Shown in pieces: positions 1 through 7,092 of a stretch of DNA of 7,111 bases. Source of the DNA: Alistipes sp. (GTDB taxonomy: Bacteria > Bacteroidota > Bacteroidia > Bacteroidales > Rikenellaceae). The notes under the pieces are model-generated. The model did no database searches. It saw only the letters and a program-made list of their open reading frames with translations, and was not told the DNA's origin. The stretch is from NCBI GenBank assembly GCA_017501025.1, contig JAFVXS010000108.1, positions 1-7,111 of the forward strand, written 5' to 3'. Position 1 is the stretch's first letter. Every line of letters begins with the position of its first letter. Made by a program: the position numbers and the translations under genes.

Positions 1-1443
1 ATCAAATGCCATCACCACCAAAGCTGCACCATAACGACGGATACGTTTTGCCCGTTCAACAAAGAGTTCCTCACCCTCTTTTAACGACAACGAATTTACG
101 ATACACTTGCCCTGCAAACACTTCAACGCCGCCTCAATCACATCAAATCGCGACGAGTCAATCATAATAGGTACGCGGGCAATATCGGCTTCGGAAGAGA
201 TGTAATTCAGAAACGTGGTCATCTCTTCTGCCGAGGGCAACATTGCATCGTCCATATTTATATCGAGAATCATAGCACCATCCTCGACCTGACGACGTGC
301 AATTGAGAGTGCCTCCGTATAGTTTTTCTCGCTAATCAGACGCAAAAATTTACGGCTTCCAGCCACATTGCATCGTTCGCCAACATTGATAAAGGCACCA
401 TTCACAGCAAACGCATCCAACCCCGAAAGCCACGCCGCAGAGTTTTTTTGCGGTATTCGTACAGGAAAGTTTGTACTGCGTAACATCGAATCTATCGCCC
501 TGATATGGTCAGGAGTTGAGCCACAACATCCTCCGACAATATTGGCAAGTCCCTCTTCGATAAAATAGCGAATATCGTCTGCCATCATACTCGGGGTTTG
601 GTCATACTCTCCCATATCGTTTGGCAAGCCTGCATTCGGATATGCCGAAACATAGCACGATGCAATATTCGACAACGTCCTCAAATGAGGAATCATCTGC
701 TTTGCACCGAACGAGCAGTTCAACCCTATCGAGAAGAGATTAAAGTGCGACAACGATACCCACGCTGCCTCCAAGCTCTGTCCCGACAAAACTCTGCCGG
801 CTGCATCTGCAACCGTAATCGATACCATCAACGGCAAATCCACACCTCGCTGCTCCATTACATCTTTGGCAGCAACGAGTGCGGCTTTGGCATTGAGTGT
901 ATCAAACACCGTCTCGACAAGAATTGCATCGACGCCACCATCTATCAAAGCATCAATCTGCTCGGCATAGGCTTCGTACAACTCGTCGAAACTTACTGCA
1001 CGCGATGCAACATCGTCAGCAGAGGAGAGCGAAGCCATTTTGGAGGTCGGACCTACTGCTCCCGCCACAAAACGAGGTTTGTCGGGCGTGAGCTGCATCA
1101 TCCGCTCAACCTCACGACGAGCCAAACGTGCTGCCTCTAAATTTATGCGACGGACGTAATTTTCGGTCTTATATTCACTCTGTGAAATGCGTTGTGCATT
1201 GAATGTGCAGGTCTCTATGATATCGGCACCCGCTTCGAGATATTGACGATGAATAGATGCAATAGCCTCGGGTTGTGTCAATACCAGAATATCGTTATTT
1301 CCCGATAGGCGTTGGCTATGGGATAAAAATTCATCGCCACGGAAATCCGATTCATCGAATCCGCAGCGTTGAATCATCGTGCCCATTGCTCCATCGAGCA
1401 ACAGATGACGCTCCCTTGCAATATCCCTTAAACTATTTGACAT
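1..1443 (-). CDS. metH: Cobalamin-dependent methionine synthase MetH, N-terminal part (runs off the left edge)
   Basis: Transfers a methyl group from 5-methyl-tetrahydrofolate to homocysteine through cobalamin, giving methionine and tetrahydrofolate in the cytoplasm. The minus strand is open from an ATG at 1443-1441 to base 1, giving 481 codons of a family usually about 1,200 residues long; the 3' part lies outside the window. Residues 1-325 are the homocysteine/betaine methyltransferase domain, opening with LLLDGAMGTMIQ (13-24). The three expected zinc-ligand cysteines are present: C243 in GLNCSFG and C306/C307 in GGCCGST. Residues from about 345 are the pterin-binding domain, with FINVGERCNVAGS (351-363), LDINMDD (393-399), MIDSS (427-431) and IVNSLSLKEGEE (448-459). 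The cobalamin-binding and reactivation domains are not visible. It starts 16 bases after the metF stop, so it is probably co-transcribed with the gene that makes its methyl donor. No cobalamin riboswitch fits in that gap. Family assignment is very secure. Confidence 0.97.
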   Translation of the reverse strand, partial: MSNSLRDIARERHLLLDGAMGTMIQRCGFDESDFRGDEFLSHSQRLSGNNDILVLTQPEAIASIHRQYLEAGADIIETCTFNAQRISQSEYKTENYVRRINLEAARLARREVERMMQLTPDKPRFVAGAVGPTSKMASLSSADDVASRAVSFDELYEAYAEQIDALIDGGVDAILVETVFDTLNAKAALVAAKDVMEQRGVDLPLMVSITVADAAGRVLSGQSLEAAWVSLSHFNLFSIGLNCSFGAKQMIPHLRTLSNIASCYVSAYPNAGLPNDMGEYDQTPSMMADDIRYFIEEGLANIVGGCCGSTPDHIRAIDSMLRSTNFPVRIPQKNSAAWLSGLDAFAVNGAFINVGERCNVAGSRKFLRLISEKNYTEALSIARRQVEDGAMILDINMDDAMLPSAEEMTTFLNYISSEADIARVPIMIDSSRFDVIEAALKCLQGKCIVNSLSLKEGEELFVERAKRIRRYGAALVVMAFD

Positions 1444-1459
1444 TATGCTGTTTTATCAA

Positions 1460-2413
1460 CTAATATACCGCTCGTGCAATCTGCTCAACACTCGTTGCGG
1501 CATTCATCGAATAGAAGTGGATGCTTGGCACGTTTGCAGCCTTCAATTGGCGAGTTTGAGCAATACCCCACTCTACGCCCAACGCCTTAACATCGTCGTT
1601 GGTACGGCATTTCGACAACTCCGAAGCCAACTCCATAGGCAAATCAATATGGAATGTCTTTGGCAACAAATTCTGCTGTACTAACGAGGTCAGAGGTTTT
1701 ATTCCCGGCACAATCGGCACCGTTATACCCGCCTTGCGACACCGCTCGACAAAGTCAAAATAGCGGTTGTTGTCGAAAAACATTTGCGTAACGACATACG
1801 CAGCACCTGCATCGACCTTCGCCTTCAAATTTGCAATATCCGTATCGATATTCATCGCCTCCTCGTGCTTTTCGGGATAGCCGGCAACACCAAATGTAAA
1901 TGGCTTAACAAGTGGTTCGCTCAACACATCGTCGAGCATCACACCCCTATTAAAATCGACAACTTGTCGGCACAAATCTATTGCGTGCTGATGCCCCTCA
2001 CTATGTGGTTCAAACCGCTTTTCGTTCTTTGCCTTATCGCCACGCAACACAAGTAAATCCTCGATTTCGAGATAGGACAAATCTATCAGCATATTCTCGA
2101 TATCGGATTTCGAGAAGCCACTGCATATAACGTGTGGCACAGTAGCAACGCCATAACGGCCCTTCAAAGCAGCCGCCACAGCAACTGTTCCCGGGCGAGC
2201 TCGTTCCGTAGTGCGATGGAAAACGCCATCGGATATCTCACGATAGACAACCTCGCTACGATGTGTAGTTATATTGATATAGGCAGGATTAAACGGCATC
2301 AACCGCTCGATAGAACGATAGAGGCTCTCGATACTCTTACCTCGCACAGGAGGCAGAACTTCAAACGAAAACGCCGTAGAGTGATTATCTGTCAAAAACG
2401 ATGCAACGCTCAT
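1460..2413 (-). CDS. metF: 5,10-methylenetetrahydrofolate reductase MetF
   Basis: Flavoenzyme that reduces 5,10-methylene-tetrahydrofolate to 5-methyl-tetrahydrofolate, the methyl donor for the downstream MetH. The protein is 317 residues, close to the roughly 300 usual for bacterial MetF, and forms a single TIM-barrel domain without the eukaryotic regulatory extension. Visible family motifs are FSFEVLPP (15-22), whose E18 matches the catalytic glutamate position; INITTHRS (46-53); LRGD (123-126), with the conserved aspartate near the flavin; FGVAGYPEKHEEA (174-186); TQMFFDN (209-215); VPGIKP (235-240); and IHFYSMN (298-304) near the C-terminus. The FEVLPP version, rather than the proteobacterial FEFFPP, is a variation I associate with Bacteroidota homologues. 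The ATG at 2413 lies 9 bases after the fmt stop and the TAG at 1460-1462 is 16 bases before metH, so it sits inside the operon. No clear ribosome binding site is visible, as is usual in this phylum. Confidence 0.97.
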   Translation of the reverse strand: MSVASFLTDNHSTAFSFEVLPPVRGKSIESLYRSIERLMPFNPAYINITTHRSEVVYREISDGVFHRTTERARPGTVAVAAALKGRYGVATVPHVICSGFSKSDIENMLIDLSYLEIEDLLVLRGDKAKNEKRFEPHSEGHQHAIDLCRQVVDFNRGVMLDDVLSEPLVKPFTFGVAGYPEKHEEAMNIDTDIANLKAKVDAGAAYVVTQMFFDNNRYFDFVERCRKAGITVPIVPGIKPLTSLVQQNLLPKTFHIDLPMELASELSKCRTNDDVKALGVEWGIAQTRQLKAANVPSIHFYSMNAATSVEQIARAVY

Positions 2414-2422
2414 ACTCTCTTG

Positions 2423-3388
2423 CTAATTAAAATGACACTCCTCGATATTGCGAAGACCCAACAGCAACTCCGCAATAGCCATACGACGTTTGCCCGCCAT
2501 CTGAACCTCGTCAAAATATACGATACCGTCGCCACAAACAACCCCCAACTCACCTTTACGCTCGCAAACAATCGAGCCAACACCCGCTTTGACAGACGTT
2601 TGCAGTGTATGAACACTAAAAACTTTCATCGTTGCAACCTCTTCGCCATTACGTTTCAATCGGCACCAAGCTGCCGGATATGGAGATAGGCCTCGTACGA
2701 AGTTGCGTATTTCACGGCACGAACGCGACCAATCAATCTCGCAATCCTCCTTGAAAATCTTTGGTGCAGGTGCCAAATTATCATCCGACTGCGGCTGTTC
2801 CACCGGATTGATGCGACCCTCGGCTATGGCATCGACACTCTCCAAAACAAGCGATGTGCCGATATTCATCAAGCGGTCGTATAGCGTACCTATGCAATCA
2901 TCTTCCAAAATCGGCTCACGACGCTGACCTATAATTTGTCCCTTATCGATTTCGTGATTCAACAAGAATGTCGTTACACCCGTCTCTGTTTCGCCATTTA
3001 TTATCGCCCAATTTATAGGTGCTGCACCACGATATTGCGGCAACAACGAAGCGTGAAGATTGAATGTTCCGTATTTAGGCATCGCCCATATTATCTCCGG
3101 CAACATTCTGAATGCTATAACAATACCCAAATCAGGTTGCAGGGTCTGCATTGCCTGCACGAACTCCTCATCACGCAACTTTTCGGGTTGCAGAATAGTT
3201 TCGATGCCCAACTCTCGTGCCGCAACCTTAACATCGCTCTCTCGGCTCTTCAAACCACGACCTGCTGCACGATCGGGAACGGTCACAACAGCTACGACAT
3301 TATAGCCACCGGCAACCAACGCTCGCAACGATGGGACCGCAAACTCCGGCGTTCCCATAAAAACTATTCTCAACTCTTTGGGATTCAT
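2423..3388 (-). CDS. fmt: Methionyl-tRNA formyltransferase Fmt
   Basis: Formylates initiator Met-tRNA using 10-formyl-tetrahydrofolate, making the fMet-tRNA used to start translation. The 321 residues match the usual length of 310-320. The N-terminal formyltransferase fold begins RIVFMGTPEFAVPSL (7-21). The catalytic triad positions are present: N110 and H112 in FNLHASLLPQYRGAAPINW (109-127), and D148 in HEIDKGQI (145-152). The C-terminal tRNA-contact domain runs from about residue 205 and shows APAPKIFKED (207-216), IRNFVRGLSPYPAAW (227-241) and the late QMAGKRRM (296-303). The ATG at 3388 follows the stop of the LptF/LptG-type gene by only 2 bases, and its own stop is 9 bases before metF. 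Grouping with metF and metH ties three folate/methionine-consuming steps into one transcript. No missing residues or frame breaks are seen. Confidence 0.98.
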   Translation of the reverse strand: MNPKELRIVFMGTPEFAVPSLRALVAGGYNVVAVVTVPDRAAGRGLKSRESDVKVAARELGIETILQPEKLRDEEFVQAMQTLQPDLGIVIAFRMLPEIIWAMPKYGTFNLHASLLPQYRGAAPINWAIINGETETGVTTFLLNHEIDKGQIIGQRREPILEDDCIGTLYDRLMNIGTSLVLESVDAIAEGRINPVEQPQSDDNLAPAPKIFKEDCEIDWSRSCREIRNFVRGLSPYPAAWCRLKRNGEEVATMKVFSVHTLQTSVKAGVGSIVCERKGELGVVCGDGIVYFDEVQMAGKRRMAIAELLLGLRNIEECHFN

Positions 3389-3390
3389 CT

Positions 3391-4911
3391 CTACTTACTC
3401 TTTTTGCGTTTTAGTTTTGGCAACGAGTCCAATTTTTCGATTCGTTTTTGCCACTTTTCGGGCAATTTTGCCACCATCTTCTCCTTGTAATGTTTATAGC
3501 GTCCGATATACCAATCAACATCCAACAGAGCCGAATCGTTAGTCGCCTGTCGTATCAGATAGATGGCTATCGGCAACAGCACAATGGAGGATATCCACAT
3601 ACCGAGCAACGAGGACCAAGAGCCCTCTTCGGCAAGTTTCTCGCCCGAGACACTGATTACGTAGTATATCACAAAGAAGATGACCGATATTACGATTGGA
3701 ACACCCAAACCACCCTTACGTATGATGGCTCCCAAAGGGGCGCCGATAAGGAAAAATATCAAAATCGAAACAGGCAACGCCAACTTACGATGCCACTCGT
3801 TCTTGTTACGGTAGAGATGATTAAGTGCCTCTTTCGAGGTTGTTTCATCAAACGAGAAGCTATTGCGAGCCGACACTGCATTCTGTCGTGCCGCATTCCA
3901 AACACGCTGTTTCGAGCGTGTATCGAGCCTCGACAACGAATCGATGATAATCTTGGAATAGACCTTTGCAGAGCGGTCTATCTCGATAGTGTCGGGCGGA
4001 GCAATCGCATCGGCATCCTTAACAAAAATCTGTTCACGAAGCAGCGGATTGTACGCCAACGCCGTAGTGTGATTAACCTCTGTCTCCAATGAATCGATTG
4101 TCGATTGCAACTCCACAATATTCAGTGTTTGGCTGCTACCTCCAAACATATTTGCATCGGAACGTTCAAAGTCAAAGCCTTTCATCGGGATTTTACCATC
4201 CTGTCGGTCGAAGGAGTGGCGACGCAGCGAACTCTTGACATACCATTGGCTGTTGCGTGTATATTCGTAGGTTTCACCCGCATAGAGCGTAACCAACAGA
4301 TAGCGTCTGTCGTCACTCAATCGGATATAACCCGAATCTGCAACCGTAGTCGTCATATTACCAGCCGAAGAGCGGTTATCATAGATAAGCACATTGGTCA
4401 ATAACTTTGTCTCCGGATTCTGATGCTCGACACGGATACTCATATTGTCGATACCGTTAAAAAAGAGTCCATCCTGAAACTCCAAAACCTGATTTTGCTT
4501 TTGGATATCGTGGATAATACTGAACATCTTTTTGTTGGAATATGGAGCCAAGTTGTTGATTATGAAGAAACTCGCTATGGCTATCAACACAACAACCGCA
4601 ATAAGTGGTCGCACAATACGCATCAGCGACATACCTGCCGACTTCATCGCCAGCAACTCGTAATTCTCGCCCAAATTGCCCATTGTCATAATCGTAGCCA
4701 ACAACACCGCCAACGGCAAACCCATCTGAATCATATTTACCGTAGCGTACATTATCAGCTCGATAATCACGCCTGCATCGAGTCCCTTACCAACCAAATC
4801 TTCGATATAACGCCACACAAAATTCATCATCAGGATAAATATGACGATGAAAAAGGTCGCTATCATAGGACCCAAATATGACTTTAATATCAATTTATAG
4901 ACGGTCTTCAT
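3391..4911 (-). CDS. LptF/LptG (YjgP/YjgQ) family permease
   Basis: Inner-membrane permease of the LPS-export ABC transporter, which with LptB extracts lipopolysaccharide and passes it to the LptC/A/D bridge. The chosen product is 506 residues from the ATG at 4911-4909. That ATG forms an ATGA overlap with the upstream stop, and the protein begins MKTVYKLILKSYLGPM as expected for the family. An in-frame ATG at 4995 would add 28 polar residues and an 88-base overlap, so it was rejected. Six membrane segments are apparent, near residues 14-34, 48-77, 98-120, 377-397, 402-422 and 436-454. Family motifs include GNLGENYELLAMKSAGMS (78-95) and GAPLGAIIRKGGLG (390-403). The loop between segments 3 and 4 (about 125-375) would be the periplasmic beta-jellyroll domain. 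It is larger than in E. coli LptF/LptG, which are about 360 residues in total. A basic cytoplasmic tail follows (about 470-506). I cannot tell LptF from LptG, so no symbol is given. Confidence 0.93.
   Translation of the reverse strand: MKTVYKLILKSYLGPMIATFFIVIFILMMNFVWRYIEDLVGKGLDAGVIIELIMYATVNMIQMGLPLAVLLATIMTMGNLGENYELLAMKSAGMSLMRIVRPLIAVVVLIAIASFFIINNLAPYSNKKMFSIIHDIQKQNQVLEFQDGLFFNGIDNMSIRVEHQNPETKLLTNVLIYDNRSSAGNMTTTVADSGYIRLSDDRRYLLVTLYAGETYEYTRNSQWYVKSSLRRHSFDRQDGKIPMKGFDFERSDANMFGGSSQTLNIVELQSTIDSLETEVNHTTALAYNPLLREQIFVKDADAIAPPDTIEIDRSAKVYSKIIIDSLSRLDTRSKQRVWNAARQNAVSARNSFSFDETTSKEALNHLYRNKNEWHRKLALPVSILIFFLIGAPLGAIIRKGGLGVPIVISVIFFVIYYVISVSGEKLAEEGSWSSLLGMWISSIVLLPIAIYLIRQATNDSALLDVDWYIGRYKHYKEKMVAKLPEKWQKRIEKLDSLPKLKRKKSK
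4908..4911 (-). other. ATGA stop/start overlap between the metal permease and LptF/LptG-type genes
   Basis: On the minus strand the bases read ATGA. The ATG (4911-4909) starts the LptF/LptG-family permease and the TGA (4910-4908) stops the metal ABC permease. This arrangement commonly means translational coupling, and it is the main reason for choosing the 506-residue start over the upstream ATG at 4995. Confidence 0.8.
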
Positions 4912-5741
4912 CTGCGAAACATCACTTTTTTCGGGTGCAAAGATAATAGTTTTACTATTATAAGCGTAAAAGTTAGCACAAATATTATCGCACACCCCGA
5001 AGGAATTTCAAAATAGTAGCTCAAAACAAGTCCCAAAACCGATGCAAAAGTGGCTATCAGCGATGCACAAGGCACAATTTTGGTATAACTGCCGACAAAT
5101 ACATTCGAGATAATTGCAGGCATAGTCAAAAGCGATATCAGCAGCACGATACCCATAACGCGAATCGACAAAACAATCGTTACAGCAACAACTGCCGCCA
5201 TAATGTATGAGATTACAGCCGTCGGAATATCGGCACTGCGAGAGTAGTCGCGGTCAAAAGCGACATACATAACAGGCCGCAACCACAAAGAGGTACCTAT
5301 CAGCAAAAATAGTGTCAGCAGAGCCATTGCATAGACATCGCCATCCGTCACAGTTGTAATACTACCAAAGAGATAGCTCGATAAATCGCCCGACACATAG
5401 CCACTACGCATAGACATAAACAGAACACCTATGGCCATACCTACGCTCCACATCAGACCAATAGCCGAATCCTCACGAATACGACCTTTCGAGGAGGCAT
5501 ACTCCACACCAAATGCAGCCAAAAGAGCAAAGAGGAAGGCTCCGAGCAGAGGATTTAGCCCATAATAGAGAGCCATTCCGACTCCGCCAAACGATGCGTG
5601 GGTTATTCCGCCACTCAAAAACACCATTCTACGAGCCACAACGTACGTACCCACTATACCGCACGTAATGCCCGACAAGATGCAGGCAATCAGCGCGTTC
5701 AGCAGGTAATCATACTCGAATATGTCGGCAAAAAACTCCAT
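4908..5741 (-). CDS. Metal ABC transporter permease (ABC-3 family, ZnuB/MntB/TroC-like)
   Basis: Membrane-spanning subunit of a zinc/manganese-type ABC importer. It would form the channel that receives metal from a periplasmic binding protein, powered by a cytoplasmic ATPase. The 277 residues match the family length, with about eight hydrophobic segments starting at residues 13-35. Family signatures are VVARRMVFLSGGITHASFGG (34-53), EDSAIGLMWSVGMAIGVLF (90-108), DLSSYLFGSI (119-128), IRVMGIVLLISLLTMPA (193-209, matching the family's VGxLLVxALLxxPA pattern) and the C-terminal FEIPSGCAIIFV (244-255). It is the first gene of the minus-strand operon, and its ATG is 100 bases from the divergent mtaB start. 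No ATPase or binding-protein gene lies within the window; the neighbours are mtaB and the LptF/LptG-type gene. Its partners must therefore be encoded elsewhere. The metal (Zn, Mn or Fe) cannot be decided from sequence alone, so the symbol is left empty. Confidence 0.93.
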   Translation of the reverse strand: MEFFADIFEYDYLLNALIACILSGITCGIVGTYVVARRMVFLSGGITHASFGGVGMALYYGLNPLLGAFLFALLAAFGVEYASSKGRIREDSAIGLMWSVGMAIGVLFMSMRSGYVSGDLSSYLFGSITTVTDGDVYAMALLTLFLLIGTSLWLRPVMYVAFDRDYSRSADIPTAVISYIMAAVVAVTIVLSIRVMGIVLLISLLTMPAIISNVFVGSYTKIVPCASLIATFASVLGLVLSYYFEIPSGCAIIFVLTFTLIIVKLLSLHPKKVMFRR

Positions 5742-5760
5742 TATTTATAATTTGAACGCG

Positions 5761-5768
5761 TAAAATTA
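5761..5768 (-). promoter_or_regulatory. Possible -7 element for the five-gene minus-strand operon
   Basis: On the minus strand these bases read TAATTTTA, matching the Bacteroidota -7 consensus TAnnTTTG at all defined positions but the last. It sits about 20 bases before the permease ATG, leaving a short leader. No good -33 TTTG lies at the usual distance, since the nearest TTG (5801-5799) is 30 bases upstream. The assignment rests mainly on this being the only upstream non-coding space. No clear Zur/Mnt-type inverted repeat was recognised. Confidence 0.3.
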
Positions 5769-5783
5769 CACTTTTTTCGCGGA

Positions 5784-5818
5784 ATTGCACCATTTTGGCA
5801 ACCTTTTTTGTATCTTCG
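5784..5818 (+). promoter_or_regulatory. Probable Bacteroidota-type promoter for mtaB
   Basis: TATCTTCG at 5811-5818, within TATCTTCGCA, matches the Bacteroidota sigma-ABfr -7 consensus TAnnTTTG at all but one defined position. It is preceded by a run of six T (5804-5809). A weak -33 candidate, ATTG at 5784-5787, lies 23 bases upstream. Transcription would begin around 5822-5826, roughly 20 bases before the GTG at 5842. This supports that GTG over the in-frame TTG at 5785, which lies inside the promoter. Confidence 0.55.
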
Positions 5819-5841
5819 CACTCGAATTAAACGCAATAAAA

Positions 5842-7092
5842 GTGCCGCATAGAGTCAGTTTTCATACCCTCGGATGCAAGTTGAATTTCGCCGAGAGCTC
5901 CACAATTGCCCGCCATTTTGAGGAGGGCGGATTTGTGCGTGTATCGACCTCTGCCGAGTGCGATATTGCCATCATAAACAGCTGTTCCGTAACCGAACAC
6001 GCCGACAAAAAATGCCGCAATCTGATACGCAAAATTCACCGTCGCAATCCGAATGCAATCATTGCAGTAACGGGCTGCTATGCACAACTGAAACCGCACG
6101 AAATAGCTGCAATAGATGGCGTTGATATAGTATTGAGCAACAATAATAAAGGAGAAACATATCAACGAGTGGTTGAATTATCAGTTAAAGGAAAAGTTCA
6201 GGTGTATTCCTGCACAACCGACGAGATAGTTTCGTTCTTTTCGGCCTATTCGAGCAACGACCGTACGCGAGCATTTTTGAAGGTGCAGGATGGGTGCGAT
6301 TACTGTTGTGCTTACTGCACGATTCACAATGCCCGAGGTGCAAGTCGTAACGCCCCGATTGAGGAGTGTGTAAAAGAGGCAGAGGCAATCGCAGCGGGCG
6401 GACAACAGGAGATAGTCATCACAGGTGTCAATACAGGAGATTTCGGCAGGACAACAGGCGAATCTTTTGCAGATTTGTTGCGAGCCCTATCACAGGTCGA
6501 AGGCATAAAGCGATACCGCATATCCTCTATCGAGCCAAATCTGCTGACAGATGAAATTTTGGAGATATGCTCGGCATCGCCAAAATTCCAACCTCACTTC
6601 CACATCCCTATCCAAAGTGGCTCAAACCGCATTCTCAAATTGATGCGTCGCCGCTATACCGCCGAGCGATTCCGCGAACGAATAGAGGCTGTCAGACGGG
6701 TTATGCCCGACGCATTTATCGGCATCGATGTAATCGTCGGTTTCCCATCCGAAGGAGAAGAGGAGTTTATGGAGACATACAACCTATTGGTAGAGTTGAA
6801 ACCATCGTTCCTACACATCTTCCCGTTCTCGGAGCGAGCTAATACGCCTGCGGTTGATTTGCCAAACAAGGTACAACCATCGATTGCCGCCGAACGAGTT
6901 AAGCGATTGGAGGAGTTGTCGGCAAAACTGCACTACGACTTTTGCAGCCGCATAGTCGGCAAACGGGTTGAAGTGTTGGTCGAAAGCACCGAACGTAACA
7001 CCCCTGAGCTCCTGGGCTCGCGTCCGCGGCGGGGACAATATCTTCGCCGTTCTGTGGCTCTACGAGAAGACGGGGGACGAGTCCCTGCTTGA
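5842..7092 (+). CDS. mtaB: tRNA t6A37 methylthiotransferase MtaB, C-terminus replaced after about position 6999
   Basis: Radical-SAM enzyme with two 4Fe-4S clusters that adds a methylthio group to t6A37, giving ms2t6A37 in tRNAs for ANN codons. From the GTG at 5842 the frame has 416 codons. The UPF0004 domain carries its three cluster cysteines: C12 (LGCKLN), C48 (NSCSVT) and C79 (TGCYAQ). The radical-SAM CxxxCxxC is C152/C156/C159 in DGCDYCCAYCTIHNARG (150-166). HFHIPIQSGSNRILKLMRRR (252-271) and GFPSE (300-304) are typical. The GTG is preferred to the TTG at 5785 because a promoter-like element lies between them and homologues begin just before HTLGCKLNFAES. The TRAM domain begins normally (VEVLVESTERN, to residue 386 at 6997-6999). 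Homologues usually continue with a glycine and a G-F-T-x-N-Y stretch, but here 30 arginine-rich, unrelated residues follow to a TGA at 7090-7092. That tail is probably out-of-frame reading of foreign DNA. Confidence 0.9.
   Translation: MPHRVSFHTLGCKLNFAESSTIARHFEEGGFVRVSTSAECDIAIINSCSVTEHADKKCRNLIRKIHRRNPNAIIAVTGCYAQLKPHEIAAIDGVDIVLSNNNKGETYQRVVELSVKGKVQVYSCTTDEIVSFFSAYSSNDRTRAFLKVQDGCDYCCAYCTIHNARGASRNAPIEECVKEAEAIAAGGQQEIVITGVNTGDFGRTTGESFADLLRALSQVEGIKRYRISSIEPNLLTDEILEICSASPKFQPHFHIPIQSGSNRILKLMRRRYTAERFRERIEAVRRVMPDAFIGIDVIVGFPSEGEEEFMETYNLLVELKPSFLHIFPFSERANTPAVDLPNKVQPSIAAERVKRLEELSAKLHYDFCSRIVGKRVEVLVESTERNTPELLGSRPRRGQYLRRSVALREDGGRVPA

Noticed and set aside
598..1140. A 180-codon open frame on the plus strand opposite metH
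   Set aside because: The minus strand here encodes clear MetH motifs, and the plus-strand peptide is rich in Cys, His and Arg with no recognisable domain. It is a shadow of metH.
1444..1459. Regulatory element (cobalamin or SAM riboswitch) before metH
   Set aside because: The gap from the metF stop is only 16 bases, far too short, and the upstream sequence is conserved metF coding DNA.
2364..4080. Similar short strings AACGCCGTAG...GTGATTA near 2369 and 4060 as a possible dispersed repeat
   Set aside because: Both lie inside unrelated coding sequences (metF and the LptF/LptG-type gene), match only about 16 interrupted bases, and fit chance similarity.
3448..4881. Several long plus-strand open frames opposite the LptF/LptG-type gene
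   Set aside because: They are low-complexity translations rich in His, Arg and Gln lying wholly within a convincing membrane-protein gene on the other strand, with no promoter or family motif.
4912..4995. Upstream ATG (4995) as start of the LptF/LptG-type permease
   Set aside because: It would overlap the metal permease gene by 88 bases and add a polar 28-residue extension not typical of the family. The ATGA overlap at 4911 gives the expected N-terminus.
5785..5841. TTG at 5785 as the start of mtaB
   Set aside because: The added 19 residues contain the promoter-like TATCTTCGCA and do not resemble the family N-terminus. The GTG at 5842 is in a normal position downstream of that promoter.
7000..7092. 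A genuine novel arginine-rich C-terminal extension of MtaB
   Set aside because: The change of composition and the much better coding character of a second frame from 7004 to the window edge indicate that this tail is out-of-frame translation of joined DNA.
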